64,000 nt of DNA from assembly GCA_017633985.1 (NCBI GenBank), contig JAGBOF010000002.1:1-64000 (forward strand). Direction: 5' to 3'. This DNA comes from Bacteroidales bacterium. GTDB taxonomy: Bacteria; Bacteroidota; Bacteroidia; Bacteroidales; P3. Every line of letters starts with the position of its first letter. Position 1 is the first letter of the stretch. Made by a program: the position numbers and the translations under genes. Shown here piece after piece: positions 34,569-43,581 of the stretch. The notes under the pieces are model-generated. The model searched no databases. It was not told the origin of the DNA and worked only from the letters and a program-made list of their open reading frames with translations.

Positions 34569-37500
34569 ATGAGAAAAAAGTTTGTAAACCTATTGTTGGT
34601 TTTAGCGGCGGTATTTTATGTATCCGACCTTGCGGCACAATGCCCCGCTCCGGAAAGATTCAGAATTGACAGCGGTTGGACAGAAGAAACATCCGCTACG
34701 GCGCTTTGGGACGGTCCTGAATCAAACCCTCATTACCGTATTTATTGGAAAAAATCTTCCGTAAACACATTTGATTCGGCTGATGTAAACGGTGCTTTGT
34801 TTTACGACCTTGAAAACCTGTCCAAAGGAACGCAATACCAATGTTTTTTACGTACGGTATGCTCGGGAAATACGCTTTCGCAGCCTTCGGACACAGTAAC
34901 ATTCACCACATTGGGCACTGCCGATTGCGAAGACATTGTTTCTTTGCCTTACGAAGAGAATTTCGACGCCTACGGTACGCATCCGCAAAAAACAAATGCC
35001 TTCCCGACATGTTGGTCCAAGATTTCTTCAAACGGAACAGCCTATATAAGTCCTTACAGTTACGAAGGAGCGGGCAGTTTGTACCTTTCTTCTTCCCAAG
35101 GCGAATATTCGGTTGCCGTAATGCCCAAAGCCGATAATGACATTGACTTTACGCAAGCGGAATTAAAGTTTTCCGCAATTGCAGACGATGAGGGAAACAG
35201 GATTGCAGTAGGATTGATAATGAGTCCTGACAATCTGCATTATTTTGACACCGTTGCAACTATCACACCCGGCACTTCGGATTGGGAAGATTACAAAGTA
35301 AGTTTGAAAAACTACAAAGGTACCAACCGTTATATCGCTTTTATGGTAAAGAAACGGTCGGACGTTGTAAGCAACAGCGTATATATAGACAATGTTGTGC
35401 TTGATCAAAGAGAAGAGGAGGAAGTTGATTTAAGCGGACAGATACATTTGCAAAGCGATTCGCTGATTGCATGGATCAGCGGTATAGAAGTAACCCGTTA
35501 TTCTACGGTAACGGACGGCAATTATTACGATGCCTTGCATGAAGTCGACGCTTCAAAATTCGTTTCCTTATATAAAGGTTATGCAACCGCCACTTTCGAC
35601 AGTCCTGTTAGGGATGCGGATGGTTATGACTTTGCCGTATTCGGCAATAAGTACACTTTGGGACAGGCTTATGTGGAAGTAAGTTCCGACGGTACGCATT
35701 TTTTCAGATTCAACGACAAAACGGAGTTAATATACAACGATTGGGGCAAGATGTATGACTTGAATGATTTGGATGATAACGCATATCTGGACAAGCAAAA
35801 CATACGTTTTATCCGCATAACCGACGATTCTACTTCGGGATACTGTCTTGAAGGAATAGGAATAATAAATGCGGGGGAACAATACGTAATTGCCGATATG
35901 GAAGGATTGATTCAAAACGGCAGCGGCAACAATTACGAACTTCCTTCGGCAAGTAATTATGATTATGTAGCACAAGACGGTTCCTATTATAAGGACTACG
36001 AAAGCGGATCGCTGGTATTTCCGGGTGTTTCGATTATATTAGGCAATTTTGATATGGCAATAGGTTGGGGATTGTCCGATATAACCGATGCAAATGCCGC
36101 TACACCTACATCCCAAAGCGGAACGGGATACGACAACGAATATTACACATCCTCGGCTTTAGCTGCAGCAGACGGAAAAGGCAATACATATCTGCACGGT
36201 TATTATTCGCCTTGGAACAGTGAAGAACATTTGGCAGTATATTCGCAAAACAACGAAACGTTTTATCCTAACGGCGTATACGTTTCGCAATCCCTTTCAT
36301 GCTACAACTTCGCCCGTTCTGACTTTCAATATGATTTGTATTACAAAGTGGTTGCCACCGGTTACGATAAGGCTGACAGAGTAACAACATCGCAGGAAAT
36401 TGATCTGATAAACAGAAATAATCCTGCAGTAGGCAGCATTGCGGGATGGAGATTCATGGATTTAACATCTTTGGGCGAAGTTAAAAAAGTAAAATTCGAA
36501 GTTAAAACCAACGATACCACATACTATATTCCTTATTTCTTCTGTATTGACCACTTTACCTACAAAGAAGGCTCCCCTATCGTGTTTGACACCGTCGATC
36601 AAACCATCTGCGAAAACGAAACGTTTATGGGACAAAACCAAAGCGGCAAATACATAATAGGCGACACCGTATTAAACCTCAATGTCACCCCTTTAAACAG
36701 AGTAACGGTGGATACGGCCGTATGTGCAGGTACCGTATTCGAATTTAACGGCAAACAATACCTATCTTCCGTCAATTTCATTGACACTGTAGAGGCGGAA
36801 AACGGATGCGATACCGTTTACACCGTCAATCTTACGGTAAAAGATACCTCAAAAGAAGAAATAAGCGTTAATGTCTATGAAACGGATTTGCCTTATACAT
36901 TCGGAGATTTGGTCTTAAACGCAACATGCGACACCTTTATCGTTTTGGAATCATCGTTAGGCTGCGACTCTACAATATATCTGCATTTAAACGTAATAGA
37001 AGAAGGTTTTGAACTTGTACAAACCGATACCGCCGTATGCTTCGGCAGTGTTTTCGAATTTAACGGTAAACAATACTTAACCACGCAGTCAATAACCGAT
37101 ACCGTTTACACGTCGGAACATACGGGAACGATATATATGATTGACCTAACCGTAAAAGAGAAAAACGAAACGTACGATACCGCCGAAGTTTACTCAAAAG
37201 AATTGCCTTATACGTTTGGTTCGCTTGTTTTATATGCATCATGCGACACTACAGAGGTGTTCGAAGCTGCCGACAAGTGTGATTCGGTGGTTTATCTGCA
37301 CTTAAACGTAATCAAAGAACCCCTTATTGAAGTCAATATCGACACCGTACTTTGCGCAGAAGATGTATTTTTGTACAAAGACAAAGAATATTACGATGCA
37401 CAAACCATAACGGACACGGTAATTACTGCAAAAGGCAGCGATACTGTCACTGTAATCAATCTTAAATTCAGAGAAAAATTATTTTCTTACGACACTGTGA

Positions 37501-38180
37501 CGGTAAAACACAATCAAGTGCCGTATTCCTACAAAGAATTATTATTAGACAGCTCATGCGACACGGTTTACAACGCAATATCGGTTTTCGGATGCGATTC
37601 CAACGTATATATACATTTTGTCGTTGAAGCAAAACCCGTTATTGATTCGACATTTGATACAATTATATGCTTTGAATCCGTATTTGAATTTAACCAAAAG
37701 GAATATAATTCCTCCCAAACAATAATTGACACCGTCACCGAGTCGGATGATGCCGATACGATCTACACTATCAACCTGACGGTAAGGGAACAAATCGTTC
37801 AATACGACACTGTGAACATGTTTGCCGATGATTTGCCGTACATATTCGGCGGATTGTCCTTATATGAAGCCTGTGACACTTCTTATATATTCGAATCCCA
37901 AGACGGATGTGACTCTCTTGTGTATCTTCATCTGAATGTAGAAAGCGGACTTAACGGTGCGAAAGTAACAGGACATTGTAATATCTATCCGAACCCTGCA
38001 AAAGATAAGGTAACAATCACTTCCGAAGGTGATGTGACGGTAATTAACAGTAAGGGACAAATTGTTAAAGAGATTAAAGATACCAAAGGCGTTAAGGATA
38101 TTGCTATCGAAGATTTGGAAAGTGGAGTTTATTACATCAAAGCGGGTAAATTTACGCATAAATTGATAATTGAAAAATAA
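34569..38180 (+). CDS. multidomain T9SS surface protein with DUF4465 domain, under B12 riboswitch control
   Basis: A 1203-residue protein. Order: signal peptide (1-23), fibronectin III-like domain (about 26-115), MAM/cleaved-adhesin-like jelly roll (about 118-285), a domain of the kind seen on cobamide-locus surface proteins (about 288-440), DUF4465 (about 441-663, with AGWRFMDLTSLGEVKKVKFE and YIPYFFCIDHFTY), four repeats of about 105 residues (about 713-1125, each with FEFNGKQY- and GCDSxxYLHLNV-like blocks), and a type A T9SS sorting domain (about 1130-1203, IYPNPAKDKVTI, ESGVYYIKAG). DUF4465 proteins occur in cobamide-uptake loci of gut Bacteroidetes, and as I recall the B12-binding BtuH proteins are related. 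I infer a surface cobamide-binding or scavenging protein. No btuB, btuC, btuD or btuF gene is adjacent. Confidence 0.85.
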   Translation: MRKKFVNLLLVLAAVFYVSDLAAQCPAPERFRIDSGWTEETSATALWDGPESNPHYRIYWKKSSVNTFDSADVNGALFYDLENLSKGTQYQCFLRTVCSGNTLSQPSDTVTFTTLGTADCEDIVSLPYEENFDAYGTHPQKTNAFPTCWSKISSNGTAYISPYSYEGAGSLYLSSSQGEYSVAVMPKADNDIDFTQAELKFSAIADDEGNRIAVGLIMSPDNLHYFDTVATITPGTSDWEDYKVSLKNYKGTNRYIAFMVKKRSDVVSNSVYIDNVVLDQREEEEVDLSGQIHLQSDSLIAWISGIEVTRYSTVTDGNYYDALHEVDASKFVSLYKGYATATFDSPVRDADGYDFAVFGNKYTLGQAYVEVSSDGTHFFRFNDKTELIYNDWGKMYDLNDLDDNAYLDKQNIRFIRITDDSTSGYCLEGIGIINAGEQYVIADMEGLIQNGSGNNYELPSASNYDYVAQDGSYYKDYESGSLVFPGVSIILGNFDMAIGWGLSDITDANAATPTSQSGTGYDNEYYTSSALAAADGKGNTYLHGYYSPWNSEEHLAVYSQNNETFYPNGVYVSQSLSCYNFARSDFQYDLYYKVVATGYDKADRVTTSQEIDLINRNNPAVGSIAGWRFMDLTSLGEVKKVKFEVKTNDTTYYIPYFFCIDHFTYKEGSPIVFDTVDQTICENETFMGQNQSGKYIIGDTVLNLNVTPLNRVTVDTAVCAGTVFEFNGKQYLSSVNFIDTVEAENGCDTVYTVNLTVKDTSKEEISVNVYETDLPYTFGDLVLNATCDTFIVLESSLGCDSTIYLHLNVIEEGFELVQTDTAVCFGSVFEFNGKQYLTTQSITDTVYTSEHTGTIYMIDLTVKEKNETYDTAEVYSKELPYTFGSLVLYASCDTTEVFEAADKCDSVVYLHLNVIKEPLIEVNIDTVLCAEDVFLYKDKEYYDAQTITDTVITAKGSDTVTVINLKFREKLFSYDTVTVKHNQVPYSYKELLLDSSCDTVYNAISVFGCDSNVYIHFVVEAKPVIDSTFDTIICFESVFEFNQKEYNSSQTIIDTVTESDDADTIYTINLTVREQIVQYDTVNMFADDLPYIFGGLSLYEACDTSYIFESQDGCDSLVYLHLNVESGLNGAKVTGHCNIYPNPAKDKVTITSEGDVTVINSKGQIVKEIKDTKGVKDIAIEDLESGVYYIKAGKFTHKLIIEK

Positions 38181-38196
38181 GAAGTTATAAACCGTC

Positions 38197-38283
38197 AAAA
38201 AAAGACGGCGTAAAAAAAATATTAATCAGCGTGATTAAAAAATTTTTATCGCTGATTAATATTTTTTTACGCCGTCTTTTTTC
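38197..38283. repeat. family A element with long near-perfect stem
   Basis: AAAAAGACGGCGT plus A/T run plus ATTAATCAGCG on the left faces CGCTGATTAAT plus T run plus ACGCCGTCTTTTT on the right. The stem is about 33 bp with one unmatched A and a loop of about 20 bases. It lies 17 bp after the surface-protein stop codon and probably also acts as its terminator. Confidence 0.9.
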
Positions 38284-38422
38284 AACCGCTTATAATAAGG
38301 TGCGGTTTTTACTTGTCAATAACCGCTTTTTTAGATTATTCAACAAGTTAAAAAACCTGAAAATTCAACGTAATCCGCAAAAGAATGTGCTCTGTCTTCT
38401 TCTGAATACGGCAACAAATCTT

Positions 38423-38728
38423 CTAACGTCTTCTTTTTATCATATTGCGGATACTTTTATCGGGATTAACCCATTTTATTAATCCCGCAACGATAAGAAG
38501 CAGCGATATAAAAGATATAATCTTGGTATTTACCGAACCCAAATCCGCTATCAATCTCTGAAACCAACTGTCGGTCTGGGTTAATTGGAAATAATACAAA
38601 TCCGTTCCGTAAAATAATGCGCCCAAGATTATGGTTAAAAAGGAAAAGACATAGGATAATTTTCCTTTTGTGCAAAAAAGCAATACCAATATAACTACTG
38701 ACACTGCGGTAATGATAAATAATTGCAT
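38423..38728 (-). CDS. small membrane protein of unknown function
   Basis: A 101-residue protein with three membrane segments (about 3-19, 24-43 and 66-85) and a basic tail (KSIRNMIKRRR). No family recognised. It is convergent with the surface-protein gene and has no same-strand partner nearby. The gap on its left (38284-38422) shows no gene. Confidence 0.65.
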   Translation of the reverse strand: MQLFIITAVSVVILVLLFCTKGKLSYVFSFLTIILGALFYGTDLYYFQLTQTDSWFQRLIADLGSVNTKIISFISLLLIVAGLIKWVNPDKSIRNMIKRRR

Positions 38729-39324
38729 GGTCTGATAATTTTGTTTAATCTGTTATTAATTCTTTTAAAATATTTCTCCGCAAAACCAAAATAAAAAAGA
38801 ATATCGTGAACTCCTGTTTGCTGCTTGCGGTCCTGAACTTACCTAAACTAAACAAATTTACCAAAGTACACGATAACAGATAGCACTGTATACCGTCACT
38901 GCCGTTTAATCTTTTGTTCAGTTGTTGAAATTGTTCAGGTTTCAAGCAACAAAAGTTACGCAATCTACGTATTACACCTCTTACTTTTCTTTATAATAAT
39001 GCGTTGTCTACATATAAATATCCTTTTTGCTTTATTAATGCTTATTTTATATTGCAAAGATACAAAAGATTTATAATTCCGTAATTTTATTTATGAAAAA
39101 ATCACAAATTCGTCACACGCCGCTGCGTCTTTTTTGCTTTAAAATTTACCGTAACGCAGACATGCAAAAATAAGACGCCGTTAAAAAAAATTAATCAGCG
39201 TGATTAAAAATTTTTTATCGCTGATTAATATTTTTTTACGGCGTCTTTTTTCAGCCATTTATTGCTTCTTTTTTGTAACCCGCATAACCATCTTTATAAC
39301 AAGATATTACGCAGATATGTTTTC
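38729..39324. other. gene-poor stretch with one family A element
   Basis: About 600 bp with no gene I can support. A 72-codon open frame on the minus strand (38745-38963) has no recognisable product and a poor start context. The only clear structure is the repeat at 39170-39252. Several A/T-rich stretches near 39000-39080 have no clear promoter. Confidence 0.5.
39170..39252. repeat. family A element with long near-perfect stem (second copy)
   Basis: AATAAGACGCCGTTAAAAAA and ATTAATCAGCG face CGCTGATTAAT and TTTTTTTACGGCGTCTTTTTT (last block given from 39231). Almost the same as the element at 38197-38283, about 970 bp away, but GACGCC replaces GACGGC at the ends with compensating change in the other arm. 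It lies 73 bp past the uvrA stop codon. Confidence 0.9.
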
Positions 39325-42174
39325 TTACTTTTTCAATTCGTCTTTAAGGAACATTCCCACGGAATTATTTTTGTCTTTTACGGCTTGCTCGGGCGTTCCC
39401 GTGAATGCGATTTTTCCGCCCTCACTTCCCGATTTCTCACCCATATCTACCAACCAATCGGCAACCTTTATCACATCCAAGTTATGCTCTATCACAACCA
39501 TCGTATTGCCTTTATCAACCAATTGCTGCAATACGGATAACAAGATACGGATATCCTCAAAGTGCAGCCCCGTTGTAGGTTCGTCCAAAATATAAAGCGT
39601 ATTGCCTGTATCTTTGCGCGACAATTCGGTTGCAAGTTTGATTCTCTGCGCCTCACCTCCCGATAATGTCGTAGAAGGTTGCCCTAAGGTGATGTATCCC
39701 AAGCCGACTTGATTGACTATATGCAGTTTTTGAACTATCCGCGGGTAGTTTTCAAAAAATTCTTCGGCTTCCTGGAATGACATATTGAGAACATCGTTAA
39801 TGGATTTGCCTTTATAACGCACTTCAAGGGTTTCTCTGTTATATCTTTTGCCGTGACAGTCGTCGCAGGTCACATAAACGTCAGGCAAAAAGTTCATTTG
39901 CAACGTCTGAACGCCTGCTCCCAAACACGTTTCGCAACGACCGCCTTTTACATTGAACGAAAAACGCCCCGGTTTGTAGCCGCGGATCTTTGCCGTTGGC
40001 AGTTGGGAATAAAGATTGCGTATTTCGTCAAACACACCTATGTAAGTAGCGGGATTACTGCGCGGAGTACGGCCGATAGGTGACTGATCAATTTCTATAA
40101 CCTTGTCAATATTTTCCGTACCTTCGATTTTCTTATATGGAAGTATCTTTTTCTCACTGCGGTAAAACAGTTTTGACAAAATAGGATGCAATGTATCGTT
40201 AATAAGTGACGATTTCCCGCTGCCCGATACGCCTGTGACAACAGTAAGTACGCCAAGCGGAATTTTCAAATCCACATTCTTAAGATTATTCCCGCTTGCT
40301 CCGTAAAGAGTAAGGAATTTGCCGCTGGTTTTTCGCCGCTTTTTCGGAATTTCTATTGATTTCGCTCCGCTTAAATATTGACAGGTAACGCTCTTTTGCT
40401 TCAACATTTCTTCGGGACTGCCCATTGCCACAATTTTTCCTCCGTTCACTCCAGCACCCGGGCCCATGTCCACAATGAAATCGCTGTTAAGCATCATATC
40501 TTTATCATGTTCGACAACGATTACGCTGTTGCCTTTGTCGCGGAGTTTCTTTAAAGAATTTATCAGGCGGATGTTGTCCTTCTGATGCAATCCTATGGAC
40601 GGTTCATCTAATATATAAAGGACGTTTACTAATTGCGAACCGATTTGAGTGGCAAGACGTATACGCTGCGCTTCACCTCCCGAGAGCGATGCCGTTCTTT
40701 GCTGAAGTGACAAGTAACCCAAACCTACGTCTACAAGAAAAGAAATCTTTGTTTTCAGTTCTCTGATTATTTCTTTGGCTATTGCATTTTGTTTTGCGTC
40801 CAATTTATTCGGCAATTCCTCACACCAAAGGGCTAAATCGCGTATATCCAACCGCGAAAGCTCCGCAATATCTTTTTCATCTATCTTAAAGCAAAGACTT
40901 TCCGCCTTAAGACGTTTGCCTTTACACTCGGGACATTCTTTTTGTGAGAAAAAACCGCTCGCCCACTTCTGAATACTTGCCGGAGCATCCTCACCGATTT
41001 GTTCTTTTATTATATTGACCAATCCTCTGAACCTATCGGGATAATAAGCAGAGAGTTCAAAATCATTCATCAGCGGATTAACTTCCTCATCACCCGAAGC
41101 AACATCGCCGACTGCCGCCGACTGTCCGTAAAGTATCTCATTGATGGCTTCCTGCGGCACATTCTTTAAAGGAGTCGTCACACTGACTTTATATTTCTTC
41201 AAAATCTCGGCAACGGTCTTGTATGTCCACGAAGTTTTGTCGGTACTCATTGCAACGATACCGCCCTGCGAAATACTTTTGTTATCATCGGGGATAAGTT
41301 TCTTGATATCCACTTCGGTAATCTCCCCCAAACCGTTACATTTCGGGCAAGCCCCGTAAGGGGAATTAAAAGAAAAAGTATTCGGTTCGGGATCGGGGTA
41401 AGAAATACCAGTTGTCGGGCACATCAAATTCTTGCTGAAATATTTGACATTGCCTTTTGCATCGGCAATCATGATGTTGTTCTTACCGTTTTGGAAAGCC
41501 GTGGTAACGGAGCGCTTCAAACGGCCCGCATTTTCTTCTTTTATTACAATGGTATCAATAACCGTTTCAATATCATGTATCTTGTAGCGGTCAAGTTTCA
41601 TTCCGAAGATAATCGTTTCTATCTTTCCGTCCACCCTTACCTTGGAAAAACCTTTTTTGGCTATTTGCGAAAACAGTTCTCTGTAATGTCCTTTCCTTCC
41701 TTTGACAATCGGAGCAAGTATTGTAATGGTTTGTCCTGCGTATTGGGCGTTTATCATTTCCAAAATCTGACTTTCGGAATATTTTACCATTTTCTCGCCC
41801 GTGTTTATCGAATAAGCGTCAGCGATTCTGGCAAACAATAAACGCAAAAGGTCGTATATTTCGGTTACCGTACCCACTGTGGAGCGCGGATTCTTGTTCG
41901 TAGATTTTTGTTCTATGGCAATAACAGGTGAAAGTCCCGTAATCTTATCCACTTGCGGACGTTCCATACCGCCGATATAGTTGCGGATGTACGCAGAAAA
42001 GGTTTCCAGATAACGTCTTTGCCCTTCGGCGTAGATAGTATCGAAAGCAAGGGAAGATTTTCCGCATCCGCTCAAACCCGTTATAGTTACAAGCGAATTT
42101 CTCGGGATTTTCAAACTTATATTTTGCAGATTATGAGCCTTGGCTCCGAATATTTCTATATTGTTATTGTCCAT
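39325..42174 (-). CDS. uvrA: excinuclease ABC subunit A
   Basis: A 949-residue DNA damage sensor with two ABC ATPase modules. Visible: N-terminal Walker A (GLSGCGKSSLAFDTIYAEGQ), first zinc module (CPKCNGLG), the UvrB-binding and insertion regions, ECPECKGKRL, signature LSGGEAQRIRLATQIGS with Walker B LYILDEPSIGLH, second Walker A (GVSGSGKSSLINDTL), zinc finger (CETCLGAG, then CDDCHGKRY), second signature LSGGEAQRIKLA and LYILDEPTTGLH. Length normal. A -7 box TAATTTTG (42194-42201, minus) lies 20 bp upstream. Single gene. Confidence 0.98.
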   Translation of the reverse strand: MDNNNIEIFGAKAHNLQNISLKIPRNSLVTITGLSGCGKSSLAFDTIYAEGQRRYLETFSAYIRNYIGGMERPQVDKITGLSPVIAIEQKSTNKNPRSTVGTVTEIYDLLRLLFARIADAYSINTGEKMVKYSESQILEMINAQYAGQTITILAPIVKGRKGHYRELFSQIAKKGFSKVRVDGKIETIIFGMKLDRYKIHDIETVIDTIVIKEENAGRLKRSVTTAFQNGKNNIMIADAKGNVKYFSKNLMCPTTGISYPDPEPNTFSFNSPYGACPKCNGLGEITEVDIKKLIPDDNKSISQGGIVAMSTDKTSWTYKTVAEILKKYKVSVTTPLKNVPQEAINEILYGQSAAVGDVASGDEEVNPLMNDFELSAYYPDRFRGLVNIIKEQIGEDAPASIQKWASGFFSQKECPECKGKRLKAESLCFKIDEKDIAELSRLDIRDLALWCEELPNKLDAKQNAIAKEIIRELKTKISFLVDVGLGYLSLQQRTASLSGGEAQRIRLATQIGSQLVNVLYILDEPSIGLHQKDNIRLINSLKKLRDKGNSVIVVEHDKDMMLNSDFIVDMGPGAGVNGGKIVAMGSPEEMLKQKSVTCQYLSGAKSIEIPKKRRKTSGKFLTLYGASGNNLKNVDLKIPLGVLTVVTGVSGSGKSSLINDTLHPILSKLFYRSEKKILPYKKIEGTENIDKVIEIDQSPIGRTPRSNPATYIGVFDEIRNLYSQLPTAKIRGYKPGRFSFNVKGGRCETCLGAGVQTLQMNFLPDVYVTCDDCHGKRYNRETLEVRYKGKSINDVLNMSFQEAEEFFENYPRIVQKLHIVNQVGLGYITLGQPSTTLSGGEAQRIKLATELSRKDTGNTLYILDEPTTGLHFEDIRILLSVLQQLVDKGNTMVVIEHNLDVIKVADWLVDMGEKSGSEGGKIAFTGTPEQAVKDKNNSVGMFLKDELKK

Positions 42175-42351
42175 TACTCCGTCAAATTTGCTGCAAAATT
42201 ACGAAATTTATTACTTCTGCGGTACCTTTTATCTTTCGGAAGGCAAAAGAATTTAGTTAAATTGTTGTAACAAGCGTAAATACAGTTGTTTTACATCAAT
42301 TTCGGGAAATAAAAAGACGTCTTAAAAATACATAGTGACATCAAAGTAAAC

Positions 42352-42449
42352 AAAGACGGCGTTAAAGAAAATTAATCTGCGTGATTAAAAAATTTTTATC
42401 GCTGATTAATAAAATTTCATCGCTGATTAATTTTCCGTAACGGCGTCTG
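42352..42449. repeat. family A element, three dyads
   Basis: AAAGACGGCGTTAAAGAAAA (42352) faces TTTTCCGTAACGGCGTCTGC (to 42450). Inside are AATCTGCGTGATT, ATCGCTGATTAAT and a second ATCGCTGATTAAT at about 20-21-bp steps. It lies directly at the 3' end of the DUF4340 gene. The rest of the gap up to uvrA shows only the uvrA -7 box. Confidence 0.85.
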
Positions 42450-42458
42450 CTTTCTTTG

Positions 42459-43559
42459 CTATCTCATCAAAGGAATTCCCGGTGCGTTAGGCATAAAATA
42501 TGACGCAGGTTTAAGGACATTATCCAACGTATAAAACTGCATCAATAACGTATCAGGATATTTGCTTGTCAATGCGTAGCAACGGTTTACGTCAAACACA
42601 TTGTAAAAATCGTTTTCATCTTTTGCAATCGATGTGGTATCCTGCAGTTTTACGAACGTACTCAATGTTTGTTCCGTGCCCTTTTTGTCTTTTATTGTTA
42701 TAATGAATGCAGGTGCTTTGGTAAATATCGTATCCTGCTCTATTTTCGGTATATTGTGCATAATTCTTTCGTAATTCATATCAACAAACGACGAAAGAAG
42801 CGCAACGACTTTGCCTGTATCGAATTCGTTGATTTGCGTTCCCTGTGCATTGAAAAAAGAAAACCCTTTGCCGTTATTAACCAATGTAAAGTTTTCATTG
42901 GAATCATTAGGCAGTTCTATTTTCAGGCTTTCTATCTCACTTTGTTTATATTTAAATATGGCATGTGAGCGCCAGGAATCTTCTATTGCCGTAAAACGCG
43001 TTGCCAAATAGCCCTTAAATCTTGGTATATAGATTATATAAGGGTTTTTCTCTCCTTTTTTCAACATGTAGGTGCCCATTCCGTCGGATGTTTCGTGCCC
43101 TACATAATATGTTTCCTTCAAATACTGATGCTTAAACAACTTGACAAACCAAAATTTTATGCGGTAATCCTCAACATATATCTCGGCAATCTTACCTTCC
43201 GATGCCAAACTCTTGATAATTCTGTTTCTTGCTGCCTTGGGAATAAGTTCCCTGATACGCATTTCACGCAATGTTTCTATCATTGTATTAACAAATCCCA
43301 AACTTGCTTCGTATTTTTTATTTACCGTCCACAAACTGTCTGATTTCTTTTCCAAAATAACTGCATTATTGTCCCTGTCCTTGATTACAAATTTCGTTAT
43401 CTTGTCGGCATTCTCTATATGGAAGTCCTGTTTAATCGTCGCACTTTTGTCAAACACCAGCCAAAGAACAACGGATACAAGGACTACAAAAACAATAATA
43501 CCTAAACCAAAAAGATTTTTCTGTTTGCGGTTTAATTTTTTGTATTTGAATTTTTTCAT
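42459..43559 (-). CDS. DUF4340 domain protein, Gld-locus associated
   Basis: A 366-residue protein with one N-terminal membrane segment (about 17-36, FGLGIIVFVVLVSVVLW) and a large periplasmic part with two related halves (for example KITKFVIKDRDNNAVILEKKSDSLWTV), a pattern of DUF4340 proteins. Such genes commonly follow gldG. It probably forms part of, or works with, the GldF-GldG membrane complex. The start is 23 bp past the gldG stop. The role is unknown. Confidence 0.85.
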   Translation of the reverse strand: MKKFKYKKLNRKQKNLFGLGIIVFVVLVSVVLWLVFDKSATIKQDFHIENADKITKFVIKDRDNNAVILEKKSDSLWTVNKKYEASLGFVNTMIETLREMRIRELIPKAARNRIIKSLASEGKIAEIYVEDYRIKFWFVKLFKHQYLKETYYVGHETSDGMGTYMLKKGEKNPYIIYIPRFKGYLATRFTAIEDSWRSHAIFKYKQSEIESLKIELPNDSNENFTLVNNGKGFSFFNAQGTQINEFDTGKVVALLSSFVDMNYERIMHNIPKIEQDTIFTKAPAFIITIKDKKGTEQTLSTFVKLQDTTSIAKDENDFYNVFDVNRCYALTSKYPDTLLMQFYTLDNVLKPASYFMPNAPGIPLMR

Positions 43560-43581
43560 TTCTGTTGAAAGTGTTGCGTTT

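Noticed and set aside
38745..38963. 72-codon minus-strand frame
   Set aside because: No recognised family, poor start context and no clear promoter. It may be a decayed gene, but nothing supports a call.
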